Assembly (NCBI GenBank): GCA_002747145.1
Contig: PDTI01000010.1
Location: 1-51,186 of the forward strand
Direction: 5' to 3'
Length of the DNA stretch: 51,186 bases
DNA from: Desulfobacter postgatei
Lineage (GTDB): Bacteria; Desulfobacterota; Desulfobacteria; Desulfobacterales; Desulfobacteraceae
In this document: one piece after another, positions 1 to 9,238 of the stretch
Position numbering within the stretch: the first letter of the stretch is position 1
How the letters are laid out: the number at the start of each line of letters is the position of its first letter
Program-made: the position numbers and the translations under genes
Notes under the pieces: generated by a model
Seen by the model: the letters and a program-made list of their open reading frames with translations, nothing else
Database searches by the model: none
Told to the model about the DNA's origin: nothing

Positions 1-1
1 G

Positions 2-244
2 GATATACTGTCAGCCCGGCCCACCGACGGGCTTTGGGAAGACAACCGTACGGATGAAAGCCAGATTGGTGCATCCTATGAGGAGCTGGAATGGGCCATG
101 GGGTATGAAGCCGGGGACAAAACCCGGAATATAACAGATCGCCAGAAAGATGTTCTGGAGATTTACCGGAAATTCAACCGTGCCAACCGGCATAAAATGG
201 AACCGATACCGGTGTGTACCATCCCCTCAGAACTGAAATTATAA
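2..244 (+). CDS. nadE: NAD+ synthase C-terminal part (5' truncated by window edge)
   Basis: Frame from nt 2 reads DILSARPTDGLWEDNRTDESQIGASYEELEWAM...ELKL*, resembling the NadE C-terminus (PTDGLWxxxTDExxxGASYxELE). Confidence 0.75.
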   Translation, partial: DILSARPTDGLWEDNRTDESQIGASYEELEWAMGYEAGDKTRNITDRQKDVLEIYRKFNRANRHKMEPIPVCTIPSELKL

Positions 245-329
245 ATTCCCGATCCACCACACATTGCCGACGATCCAAATATTTCCACCTAACCAATTGG
301 CATAGCATGGCAATCCGGCGTTAACCGCC

Positions 330-2897
330 TTATTTCCCCCCGGATTCAAGATGTTGCAAGTGAGCCACAACAGCCCGGATTTCACCGTAGGAATAATCGT
401 CACCCAGCTCCTCTTTCATCTGGCCCAGCGTTTTATCAGGCGAGACAACGGCTGTGATGGCGTCCTGTTTTTTTTTGTCTTGTACCAGCTGGCCTACACC
501 CAGCTCACCCTTGGCAATGAAGGAACATAAGTGGCCCTGGATGGTGGTCACAGCCAGTCCCCGCTCTTGGGCAATCTTTTCAACGGACATGCCCGCTTTA
601 AATCGCATCATACTGATGTCCCGGGTGTTGGGCTGGGGCGCCTGTTGATCTGAATTTTTGTCCGGCACGGATTCTGCGGGGCGCCGTTTCGGGATCTCGT
701 CCCCCGGGATGCCCTTTTTATTGCAATATTCATCCACCATGGCCAGCAGTTCCTCACCATAACTTTCCACGGTGGCCGGCCCCACACCTCTGAGGGCTTT
801 CAGGCTTTTGGCAGACCGGGGCAGGCAGACTGCGATCTGGACCAGCACCTTCTGGTGGGCCACCTGGAACGCTTTAACATTTTGAGCGGCCGCGACCCGG
901 GTCCGCCATGCCTTCAACGTTTCAAACATTTCAGGATGGGCAATATCAAGTTCAGTGTAATAATCCCTAGTGGATGACCCAACACTCTTTTTGGATTGAG
1001 TTCCCGGGGCATCTGCCATGGCTTGGGATGACACGGCCCTGATGTAAGTGGTTGTGGAAAATCCATCTTTACAGGATAAAATCCCGGCCCGTTTGACACG
1101 GACTTCCCGCTTTAAATTGTCCAGGGCATTTTTCACCTGCTTGGCCAAGGCGGCATTATCGGTGTCCACAGCACCTGTTTCAAGCAGACGGCCAAACACC
1201 TGATCCAGGGTCTTGCCAAACCAGGCACTGGCTTTCCGCACCCGCTCCTGGATAACTGGACTTGTTTCCGGCAAAGGTTCCTGTGACAACAACCCTTTGA
1301 GTTGAATCTGAAATTTATCGCTCACCTGGAACACCTGTTGCCGGACATTGGCTTCCAGCTGTGCCGGCTCTCCAAGCCCTGGGATACGCAGCACATTGCG
1401 GTTATCCCTTACCAGGCGCATAAAATAAAAAAACAACCGTCTGAAACATGAGCAGTCAAAACATTTAAGAACCAGGGTCTGCTGGCAGGCAGCCCGGGCA
1501 GATCTGAAAATCCCGGCAAGATCCTGCTCCGGGGGAGCTGTCCGGTTCATAAAATCCACCACCACCGGATCAGTGCCCAGGGCATGGGGCGGTACAGGGG
1601 CCGTGAGCACCAGCCCGCCAAGGCCGGTACATCGGCTCAAAGCCACATAAACCTGTCCATGGGCAAAGGCGTCTTTGGTATCTACAATGGCCCGCTCAAA
1701 GGTTAAGCCCTGGCTTTTGTGAATGGTGACAGCCCAGGCAAGTTTTAACGGAAACTGTTTGAATGTCCCCACCACCTCCTGCTGGATGGTTTTATCTTCC
1801 TCGTTCACCTTGTATGTAACATTTTCCCAGTCCACGGGCTTGACTTCTACAACAGGGCCGTCCTTCCGATCGGATGCACTTTCCCCGGCCGCCCTTCCGG
1901 CACTGCCCCGGCAGGCCACAGTGACGGTTCCGGTTCCCACATGGGTAACTTCCCCAATCGTGCCGTTAAAATACGCTTTATCAGGGGACGCGTCATTACG
2001 CAGAAACATCACCTGGGCCCCGGGTTTAAGGATAAGCTGTTCGCCTGTGGGAAAAGCATAGGAGGGGAAATCTCCGGACACTTCGGCTGTCAATGTATGC
2101 GCGGTCTGCCTAAGCCGGGCAAGTTTCAGGGCATTAATGGATTCAGCCTTGCGGTTGTGCGTGGTCAAGGTGATGTAGCCCTGGTCCGGGGGATCGGGTC
2201 TTACCTGCCGGTTGAGGATCTCCCTGCTCTGACGGTCCATGCGGTTTTCCCGTACGGCATTAAGCAGACGGATAAAATCCGGATCGCTTTGGCGGTAAAC
2301 CGTCTCAAGTTCTATCGTCACCAGATCGGAGCGGCTCAGGGCCTGGCTTGAAAAAAAATAAGGAGATGTATAATAATTGGACAAAAGATCCCATTCATCG
2401 GGTTTGGTCACCGGCGGCAGCTGGAACAGATCGCCGATGAGCAGCAATTGTACTCCGCCAAAGGGCCGGTCATCCCGGCGCAGCCGCCGTAATACGGCAT
2501 CCAGGGCATCAAGCAGATCAGCCCGGACCATGGAGATTTCATCAATCACCAGCAGATCCAGGCCGTTGATAATCTGTTTTTTTACCTTTGAGAACCTGAA
2601 AAACCGCCGGTTGTCCTGGGGCCGGTCACTTTGCCCGGGCAGAAAAGGTCCCAACGGAATCTGAAAAAAGGAGTGCAGGGTTACCCCCCCGGCATTGACG
2701 GCGGCAACGCCCGTGGGTGCTGCTACAATGAACTGCTTGGGGCAAAACGTCTGTAACGATTTAAGGAACGTGGTTTTACCGGTGCCGGCCCTGCCGGTCA
2801 GATAGATATGGCACAGGGTTTCCCCGACAAAGGCCCGGGCGGCCTGGATCTTTCTGTTTCCTTCAAAGGAAGGTAATGTGGGTTGCGTATTATCCAT
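330..2897 (-). CDS. PIF1-like AAA helicase with C-terminal HRDC and helix-turn-helix (RQC/HTH_40-like) region
   Basis: GRAGTGKTTFL Walker A, LLVIDEISMV Walker B, WAVTIHKSQGLTF motif, LSRC near the C-terminal helicase core; HRDC-like LRGVGPATVESYGEELL. Confidence 0.85.
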   Translation of the reverse strand: MDNTQPTLPSFEGNRKIQAARAFVGETLCHIYLTGRAGTGKTTFLKSLQTFCPKQFIVAAPTGVAAVNAGGVTLHSFFQIPLGPFLPGQSDRPQDNRRFFRFSKVKKQIINGLDLLVIDEISMVRADLLDALDAVLRRLRRDDRPFGGVQLLLIGDLFQLPPVTKPDEWDLLSNYYTSPYFFSSQALSRSDLVTIELETVYRQSDPDFIRLLNAVRENRMDRQSREILNRQVRPDPPDQGYITLTTHNRKAESINALKLARLRQTAHTLTAEVSGDFPSYAFPTGEQLILKPGAQVMFLRNDASPDKAYFNGTIGEVTHVGTGTVTVACRGSAGRAAGESASDRKDGPVVEVKPVDWENVTYKVNEEDKTIQQEVVGTFKQFPLKLAWAVTIHKSQGLTFERAIVDTKDAFAHGQVYVALSRCTGLGGLVLTAPVPPHALGTDPVVVDFMNRTAPPEQDLAGIFRSARAACQQTLVLKCFDCSCFRRLFFYFMRLVRDNRNVLRIPGLGEPAQLEANVRQQVFQVSDKFQIQLKGLLSQEPLPETSPVIQERVRKASAWFGKTLDQVFGRLLETGAVDTDNAALAKQVKNALDNLKREVRVKRAGILSCKDGFSTTTYIRAVSSQAMADAPGTQSKKSVGSSTRDYYTELDIAHPEMFETLKAWRTRVAAAQNVKAFQVAHQKVLVQIAVCLPRSAKSLKALRGVGPATVESYGEELLAMVDEYCNKKGIPGDEIPKRRPAESVPDKNSDQQAPQPNTRDISMMRFKAGMSVEKIAQERGLAVTTIQGHLCSFIAKGELGVGQLVQDKKKQDAITAVVSPDKTLGQMKEELGDDYSYGEIRAVVAHLQHLESGGK

Positions 2898-2967
2898 AAC
2901 ACCGCCTTTATAACAGAAAAATTTATATCCTGTCTATTCTGCCCAAACCTGGTTACCTGTTGTTAAC

Positions 2968-3345
2968 TTAAAAGGCTTTTGATAATCCAAATCCGGCCCA
3001 CACAGAAATCAGCCCGGCGCTTAACTGGATAAGTCCGTTTAGGACCGCCAGGCCGATCTGTCCGTTACGCATATATAAAAACAGTTCAAATCCAAAGGTG
3101 GAAAATGTGGTGAATCCGCCTAAAAAACCGGTAAAAATAAGCAGCCTGACCTCCGGGGTAAAGATTTGCCGTGTATCGGCAATACCGCCTAAAAGTCCTA
3201 TGATAAAGCACCCTATGACATTGACGGTGATGGTCCCTAAAGGAAGTGAGCTCTCTTTTAGGGTATTGATATATCCTTCGTACACTAGAAAGCGGCACAT
3301 GGCTCCCATGGCACCGCCTAATCCTACCATTGCAAGTTTACTCAT
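2968..3345 (-). CDS. crcB: CrcB/FluC fluoride channel
   Basis: 125 aa, GGAMGAMCRFLVY, GTITVNVIGCFIIGLL, GFLGGFTTFSTFGFE motifs typical of CrcB. Confidence 0.95.
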   Translation of the reverse strand: MSKLAMVGLGGAMGAMCRFLVYEGYINTLKESSLPLGTITVNVIGCFIIGLLGGIADTRQIFTPEVRLLIFTGFLGGFTTFSTFGFELFLYMRNGQIGLAVLNGLIQLSAGLISVWAGFGLSKAF

Positions 3346-3400
3346 TATTATTCACACTTCGGGAGCGCCTTTTGGCCGGATCTGCTTAGTTGCCGGTCAG

Positions 3401-3626
3401 TTGCGGTAGACAACTGAAGCAGCGTGACCGGGGTCTTGCATATCCAGCCAAAAGTCGCTTGTATTTTTTAGGTTGCACATTAATGTGATAAATTACGCAT
3501 AGTTCATCCTCTGATTTTAACAGCTTTAATTTCGATTGAAAACCATGAAGCGTATTGCGGCAGGCAACTGAAGCGGCATGACCGGCGCCTTGCATATCCG
3601 GCCAAAAGTCGCTTGTATTTTTTAGG
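3401..3626. repeat. Two direct ~72 bp repeats (3401-3472 and ~3554-3626) with a partial inverted copy at ~3365-3399
   Basis: Both contain caactgaagc(a/g)gc(g/a)tgaccgg-cttgcatatcc(a/g)gccaaaagtcgcttgtattttttagg; upstream gcgccttttggccggatctgc...gccggtca is the inverse of tgaccggc...gatatgc...ccggccaaaag. Confidence 0.8.
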
Positions 3627-3781
3627 GCACACTGAGTCCGAATCTCTTTTTTACTTCACCCCTTTTTTGCTGCTTTCCATTTTAATAAATCCTTGATTTA
3701 TGTGGCCAATCTTGAAATTATAAGAAGCAAGTTATGTACCATTATTTTTAAAGTCATTCTTTCCATGCTTGAAAATTTTTA

Positions 3782-5197
3782 ATGGATGGCAAGAAGGAGG
3801 GTTTAGCAGTTTTGAATTCCCCAAATCCGGATAATCCCATATTTCTGGTGGACAACAATCCAAAGCTCCTTACTGGCATAGAAACTGCTCTGCGGATGGC
3901 CGGCTTTGACAATATCATTGCAATTCAGGATTCAAGGGATGTGCTCAGGACCATGGAACGAAGGATTCCCGGGCTGGTCATTCTGGATTTGAATTTGCCC
4001 CATATCAGCGGCAGCCACCTGTTGAAAAGTATCCGTAAAACCTGGCCAAGAATACCTGTGATTGTGCTTACAGGGAATAGTGAGGTGGATACGGCTGTTA
4101 AATGCATGAAGATGGGAGCCATGGATTATATCCTTAAGCCTGCCGATCCGGATCGTCTGGTCAAGTCGGTGAAACAGGCCCTTGATGGCGGGCCTGCCCC
4201 GGGGCTGCTTTCAACGCCGTTGCCCCAGGAGTTATTTGCCCAGATAAAAAAACCTTCAGCTTTCAATGCCATCATTACCCAGGACAGTCAGATGCATGCC
4301 ATTTTTCATTATGTGGAAGCTGTGGCGCCCTCCCCCCAGCCGGTGCTGATTTTTGGGGAAACAGGGGTGGGCAAGGAATTGATCAGCCAGTGCATTCACA
4401 ACTTAAGCGGGCGCAAAGGAAAATTGGTTAAGGTCAATGTGGCGGGACTGGATGATAATATGTTTTCAGATACCTTGTTCGGTCATGTGCCTGGGGCATT
4501 TACCAGCGCCCGGAACGTCCGGCTTGGGTTGATTCTTAAAGCGTCCGGGGGAACGTTGATGCTGGATGAGATCGGTGATCTGGCATTGTCCTCCCAGGTC
4601 AAGCTGCTCAGGTTGCTTCAGGAAGGTGATTATCTGGCACTGGGCTCGGATATTACCCGGCATTCAGATACCCGGATCATTGCGTCCACCAACCAGGATC
4701 TGTGGGCGCTTGAAAAGCAGGGCAAATTCAGAAAGGATCTGATTTACCGCCTTTCCACGCATACGCTGACCATACCGCCGCTGCGGGAACGTCCTTTGGA
4801 TATTCCACTGCTCCTGGACCGGTTTATCTGCCAGGCTGCCGATGAACTGGACAAACCCGTGCCTGATATTCCGAAAAGTCTTATTGAAACCATGGAAACA
4901 TATCCGTTCAAGGGAAATGTCAGGGAGTTGAAATCCATGGTTTACGACGCCATGTCCAAATATCAGGCAGGGCCCATCTCTTCTGATCTGTTCAATATTT
5001 CCACCCATGCCGATCATGGGCCAGGGGCATTTATCTCCTCAAATTCGGAACTTCCGACTTTGAAGCAAGCCGCCAATGCGCTGGTGGAAAAAGCCATGGC
5101 CCACGCAGGAGGAAACCAGTCTGCTGCAGCCAGAATTCTGGGGATTTCCCAGCAGGCGCTGAGCAAGCGCCTGAAAAAATTACGTGAACAGAGATAG
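3782..5197 (+). CDS. Sigma-54-dependent response regulator (receiver, AAA+, Fis-type HTH)
   Basis: Receiver with ILDLNLP and LKP; GETGVGKE Walker A; GAFTSA in place of GAFTGA; GGTLMLDEIGDL Walker B; NQSAAARILGISQQALSKRLKKL HTH. Confidence 0.93.
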   Translation: MDGKKEGLAVLNSPNPDNPIFLVDNNPKLLTGIETALRMAGFDNIIAIQDSRDVLRTMERRIPGLVILDLNLPHISGSHLLKSIRKTWPRIPVIVLTGNSEVDTAVKCMKMGAMDYILKPADPDRLVKSVKQALDGGPAPGLLSTPLPQELFAQIKKPSAFNAIITQDSQMHAIFHYVEAVAPSPQPVLIFGETGVGKELISQCIHNLSGRKGKLVKVNVAGLDDNMFSDTLFGHVPGAFTSARNVRLGLILKASGGTLMLDEIGDLALSSQVKLLRLLQEGDYLALGSDITRHSDTRIIASTNQDLWALEKQGKFRKDLIYRLSTHTLTIPPLRERPLDIPLLLDRFICQAADELDKPVPDIPKSLIETMETYPFKGNVRELKSMVYDAMSKYQAGPISSDLFNISTHADHGPGAFISSNSELPTLKQAANALVEKAMAHAGGNQSAAARILGISQQALSKRLKKLREQR

Positions 5198-5462
5198 GCG
5201 GGCCTGCCTACAATTTAATTGTATTTACAATATTTGTTGTAGGTTAGCCTATCTTCCTGTTTTGAATAATCTTTTTAATTTTACGTAAAAAAACTTAACA
5301 ACTTTTGTTGTAGTTAATCTTTGGTTGAACAAATCTAATGTTTTTAATATTGTATTTATTATCAATCTGTTATGACCATTGCTCGTCTTCGGTATAAAAT
5401 TTGCTTATGTTTCCGGTGATAAATGATTTAAAAGAACTTATTAAAAAAAGGAGATCCTTGAT

Positions 5463-7427
5463 ATGAGCGAGAACATCTTTCATGCGCCGGATACATTTCG
5501 TGAAAATGCCTGGATTAAATCCATGGACGAGTATAAGGCCATGTACAAAAAATCCGTGGAAGATCCTGAAGGGTTCTGGGGTGACATTGCAGACACCTTT
5601 TACTGGGAAAAAAAATGGGACAAGGTCCGGGATTTTAACTACAGCATCTCCAAGGGGCCGGTGTGCATTGAATGGTTTAAAAATGCCAGGACCAATATTA
5701 CCTATAATTGTCTGGATCGTCATCTGGATAGCCGGGGTGACCAGGTTGCTTTAATCTGGGAGGGAAACAGTCCGGGTGAGGATATGGTCATCACCTATCG
5801 TGAACTCCATGAAAAAGTGTGCCGCTTTGCCAATGCCCTGAAAGCAAGCGGGGTGGGCAAGGGCGATCGTGTGGCCATATACCTGCCGATGATCCCGGAA
5901 CTGGCCATCACCATGATGGCCTGCGCCAGAATCGGGGCCATTCATTCCATTGTATTCGGAGGCTTTTCTTCCGAGGCCCTGGCCAACCGGATCATGGACA
6001 GTCTTTGTAAGGTTCTGGTGACATCGGATGGTGTCATGCGCGGGGCCAAGTCCGTTCCCCTCAAAGGCAATGCAGACCAGGCCCTTGGGATGTGCGAAGA
6101 GCAGGACCATACCGTTGATACCTGTTTTGTGGTCAAACGGACCGGTTCTGATATCAATATGGTAGAGAAGCGGGATGTCTGGTGGCACGACGCTGTCCAG
6201 GCCCAGAGTGCGCAGTGTCCTGTGGAATGGATGGATGCCGAAGATCCGCTGTTCATCCTTTATACATCAGGCTCCACAGGGACGCCCAAGGGGGTTCAGC
6301 ACAATGTCGGTGGCTATATGGTGTATACCGGAACCACTTTTAAATACATATTTGATTACCATGAAGGCGATGTCTACTGGTGTACGGCAGATATTGGCTG
6401 GATTACGGGGCATTCCTATATTGTTTACGGTCCGCTTTCCCAGGGGGCTACATCCATTATATTTGAAGGCATACCCTCCTATCCGGATCCCGGCAGATTC
6501 TGGGCCGTTGTGGATAAATGGAAGGTCAACCAGTTTTACACCGCCCCCACTGCCATCCGGGCGCTCATGGCCCAGGGGGAGAAATGGGTGGCGCAGTATG
6601 ATCTTTCCTCTCTGCGGGTTTTGGGATCCGTGGGCGAGCCCATCAACCCCGAGGCGTGGCAGTGGTACCATAAACATGTGGGAAAGGGCCAGTGCCCCAT
6701 TGTAGATACCTGGTGGCAGACAGAGACCGGCGGTATCATGATTTCTCCTTTACCCTATGCCATTGGCCAGAAGCCGGGCTCTGCCACACTGCCGTTTTTC
6801 TCTGTGCAACCGGTGGTACTCAGTGAAGATGGCAAAGAGTTGGAAGGGCCCTGTGACGGAATCCTTGCGGTCAAGGAGCCCTGGCCCGGTCAGATGCGCA
6901 CGGTTTATAACAACCATGACCGGTTTGAAATGACCTATTTTCAGATGTTTGACGGATATTATTTTGCAGGAGACGGCTGCCGCAGGGATGAGGATGGCTA
7001 TATCTGGATCACAGGCCGTGTGGATGACGTGATCAATGTGTCCGGACACCGCATGAGCACAGCAGAAGTGGAAGCGGCCCTGGCCAGCCATACTGATGTG
7101 GCTGAAGCCGCAGTCATTGGGTTCCCCCATGATATCAAAGGACAGGGGATTTATGCGTTTGTTACCCTGAATATCGGCGCATCCCCGTCCGATGAACTGA
7201 TTGCTGACCTGAAAAAACATGTGAGAACTGAAATCGGGCCCATTGCCACACCGGATATCATCAATTTGGCTTCGGATCTGCCCAAGACCCGGTCCGGCAA
7301 GATCATGAGGCGTATCTTAAGGAAGATCGCAACGGATGAGTATGATCAGCTTGGGGATATATCCACCCTGTCAGATCCTGACGTAGTGGACACCCTGATT
7401 AACAGTCATAAAGTGTTGATGAAATAA
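5463..7427 (+). CDS. acs: Acetyl-CoA synthetase
   Basis: [59 protein letters not shown] motifs; 654 aa. Confidence 0.97.
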   Translation: MSENIFHAPDTFRENAWIKSMDEYKAMYKKSVEDPEGFWGDIADTFYWEKKWDKVRDFNYSISKGPVCIEWFKNARTNITYNCLDRHLDSRGDQVALIWEGNSPGEDMVITYRELHEKVCRFANALKASGVGKGDRVAIYLPMIPELAITMMACARIGAIHSIVFGGFSSEALANRIMDSLCKVLVTSDGVMRGAKSVPLKGNADQALGMCEEQDHTVDTCFVVKRTGSDINMVEKRDVWWHDAVQAQSAQCPVEWMDAEDPLFILYTSGSTGTPKGVQHNVGGYMVYTGTTFKYIFDYHEGDVYWCTADIGWITGHSYIVYGPLSQGATSIIFEGIPSYPDPGRFWAVVDKWKVNQFYTAPTAIRALMAQGEKWVAQYDLSSLRVLGSVGEPINPEAWQWYHKHVGKGQCPIVDTWWQTETGGIMISPLPYAIGQKPGSATLPFFSVQPVVLSEDGKELEGPCDGILAVKEPWPGQMRTVYNNHDRFEMTYFQMFDGYYFAGDGCRRDEDGYIWITGRVDDVINVSGHRMSTAEVEAALASHTDVAEAAVIGFPHDIKGQGIYAFVTLNIGASPSDELIADLKKHVRTEIGPIATPDIINLASDLPKTRSGKIMRRILRKIATDEYDQLGDISTLSDPDVVDTLINSHKVLMK

Positions 7428-7453
7428 TCATACCTATTGACCAAATGTTGTAC

Positions 7454-7487
7454 AGGCCGGTAACCTTGACAGGTTTTCCGGCCTTTT
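7454..7487 (+). terminator. Intrinsic terminator downstream of acs
   Basis: AGGCCGG-t-AACCT-tgac-AGGTT-tt-CCGGCCT followed by T-rich tract. Confidence 0.75.
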
Positions 7488-7743
7488 CCGTTACCCGGCA
7501 GGCTGTCGATCATAGAATGTTATAATTCTCGATAGGGGCTGGATAGACACCTATAGTCGTTCAAACATAACGTAATCTTGACAGTCTGACTTCATTTGCT
7601 CTATAGATACACGAAATATTCTGCTGGGTGACTCGGTTTTCCCCAAAAAATAAAGACGGTTATCAGTATAAAGGATAGTTGCATGTCCCAAGACATATCT
7701 CTTGTCAATCTCCTGGTGGACCAGGAACACCATATCGCACTTA

Positions 7744-7904
7744 AGGCCCATGATCAAAATAAAATCGCCCATCTACTTGTCTTTTAAGTCACCCTCGGCG
7801 TTACGCTAAAGGACACATATAACCAATATGCATCCATTGGCGTGCCTTGATGGCGACTTAAAATCCGGCGCAGCTTTGGGAGCTTTAATTCTGATCATGG
7901 GCCT
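7744..7904. repeat. Imperfect palindromic intergenic repeat, copy A of a two-copy family
   Basis: aggcccatgatca...cttttaagtcaccctcgg...(loop)...ggcgacttaaaatccgg...tgatcatgggcct; arms are inverse of each other; second copy at ~34171-34302. Confidence 0.75.
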
Positions 7905-8017
7905 GACCCCGGATGAGGCGGTTCAACAGATTTTATTGCTGATCAGTGAAAAGGGGTTTGTCTGACTGAAATCTAACGTTTCCTGATTTTTATTTTATTG
8001 TTATTTTGAGTTAAATT

Positions 8018-9238
8018 GTGTATCATTCTAAAATTATTAGCTATTTGTCTATCAGTGAGATTTGTATGGGCACCTATTTTTTTTTTGAGTTTATCCCGCC
8101 GTTTGCCATAAGCACCTTTTTCTTAACCTCAGTGTTTTTGATGACCCGGATTCCGGATATCACCAATATGGTGATGAACTACAATTCCAGTCTTACGGAT
8201 ATCCTGCTTCTGATATCTTATACCCTTCCGCGATTCATGGAGTTTACCATTCCCATGTCTGCCATGATAGCAGTACTTTTGACCATCATGCGTATGTCAG
8301 GGGAAAATGAGATCATTGCCCTGAAAGGGGCGGGAATGTCTTTGTATAAACTTTTGCCGCCGGTTATCATATTCAGCATGATTACCCTTCTAATCACCAT
8401 GTGGGTGACGGTTTATGGGATTCCCAAGGGCAAACTGGCCTTGAAGATGAAAACCATAGCGCTTGCCAGATCAAGTATTGACGCAGCACTGCAGGAGCGC
8501 CAGTTCAACAGTCAGCTTGACGGGATCATGATTTATGTGGCCCATGTGGATATGGGCACCCGGGATTTGACGGACGTGTTCATCGAAGACCGCAGGACTG
8601 CTGATATGGTCTCTATCTCAACGGCACCCCGGGGACGCCTGGTGCGCCAGGAAAACCAGGATGTATACACCATCCGTCTGTATGATGGGATGATTAACCA
8701 GGTCAATGTCCAGGATCATTCCGTGACCCATATCAATTTTGGGCACTATGATATCAATATTGACCTTAGTGCCATGCAGCAAAACAACCCCACAGCAGTG
8801 AACAAGGATTTTGATGAAATGAGTCTGCATGAACTGGTCCAGCGTATCCGGATCGGTTTTCAAAACCCTGAACTGGACAGAAAGGCACGCCTGGTATTGC
8901 ATGAAAAATTTTCCATTCCCTTTGCGTGTCTTGCCTTAGGGGTGTTGGCGTTCCCTTTGGGGATTCAGTCCTCCTCGTTAAGAAAATCAAATGGGTTTGG
9001 GATGGGTATCGGTTTTTTTCTGCTGTACTATCTGCTGCTGGCCTTTGGGTGGTCCGGGGGCGAGGCTGGCCGTTATCCACCGGGTATTGCCATGTGGCTT
9101 CCCAATGCGGTCATGGCAGGAGCAGGTATTTTTCTTTTGATCCGTAATGCCAGGGAGCGGCCCGTACATCTGCCCCTTTGGATTCAAGATTTTCCGGCAG
9201 CTGTTGCAAGCCGTTTCAGGAAAAGGACAAAATCGTGA
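8018..9238 (+). CDS. lptF: LPS export permease LptF (YjgP/YjgQ family)
   Basis: YjgP/YjgQ-like membrane protein: MRMSGENEIIALKGAGMSLYKLLPP, LHEKFSIPFACLALGVLAFPLG; followed directly by a paralog. Confidence 0.88.
   Translation: MYHSKIISYLSISEICMGTYFFFEFIPPFAISTFFLTSVFLMTRIPDITNMVMNYNSSLTDILLLISYTLPRFMEFTIPMSAMIAVLLTIMRMSGENEIIALKGAGMSLYKLLPPVIIFSMITLLITMWVTVYGIPKGKLALKMKTIALARSSIDAALQERQFNSQLDGIMIYVAHVDMGTRDLTDVFIEDRRTADMVSISTAPRGRLVRQENQDVYTIRLYDGMINQVNVQDHSVTHINFGHYDINIDLSAMQQNNPTAVNKDFDEMSLHELVQRIRIGFQNPELDRKARLVLHEKFSIPFACLALGVLAFPLGIQSSSLRKSNGFGMGIGFFLLYYLLLAFGWSGGEAGRYPPGIAMWLPNAVMAGAGIFLLIRNARERPVHLPLWIQDFPAAVASRFRKRTKS

Noticed and set aside
1723-2664. Plus-strand ORFs inside the PIF1-like helicase gene
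   Set aside because: Antisense to a gene with complete helicase motifs; no recognisable domains, typical of high-coding-bias antisense frames.
3346-3420. Possible fluoride riboswitch upstream of crcB
   Set aside because: I could not find the conserved riboswitch core by eye; the region is instead occupied by an inverted repeat fragment.
5751-7220. Several long antisense and alternative-frame ORFs over acs
   Set aside because: Shadow ORFs of a strongly conserved gene; compositions lack any motif.
7551-7772. 73 aa minus-strand ORF upstream of lptF
   Set aside because: Its N-terminus lies in the arm of palindromic repeat A and I recognise no domain; coding status cannot be supported.
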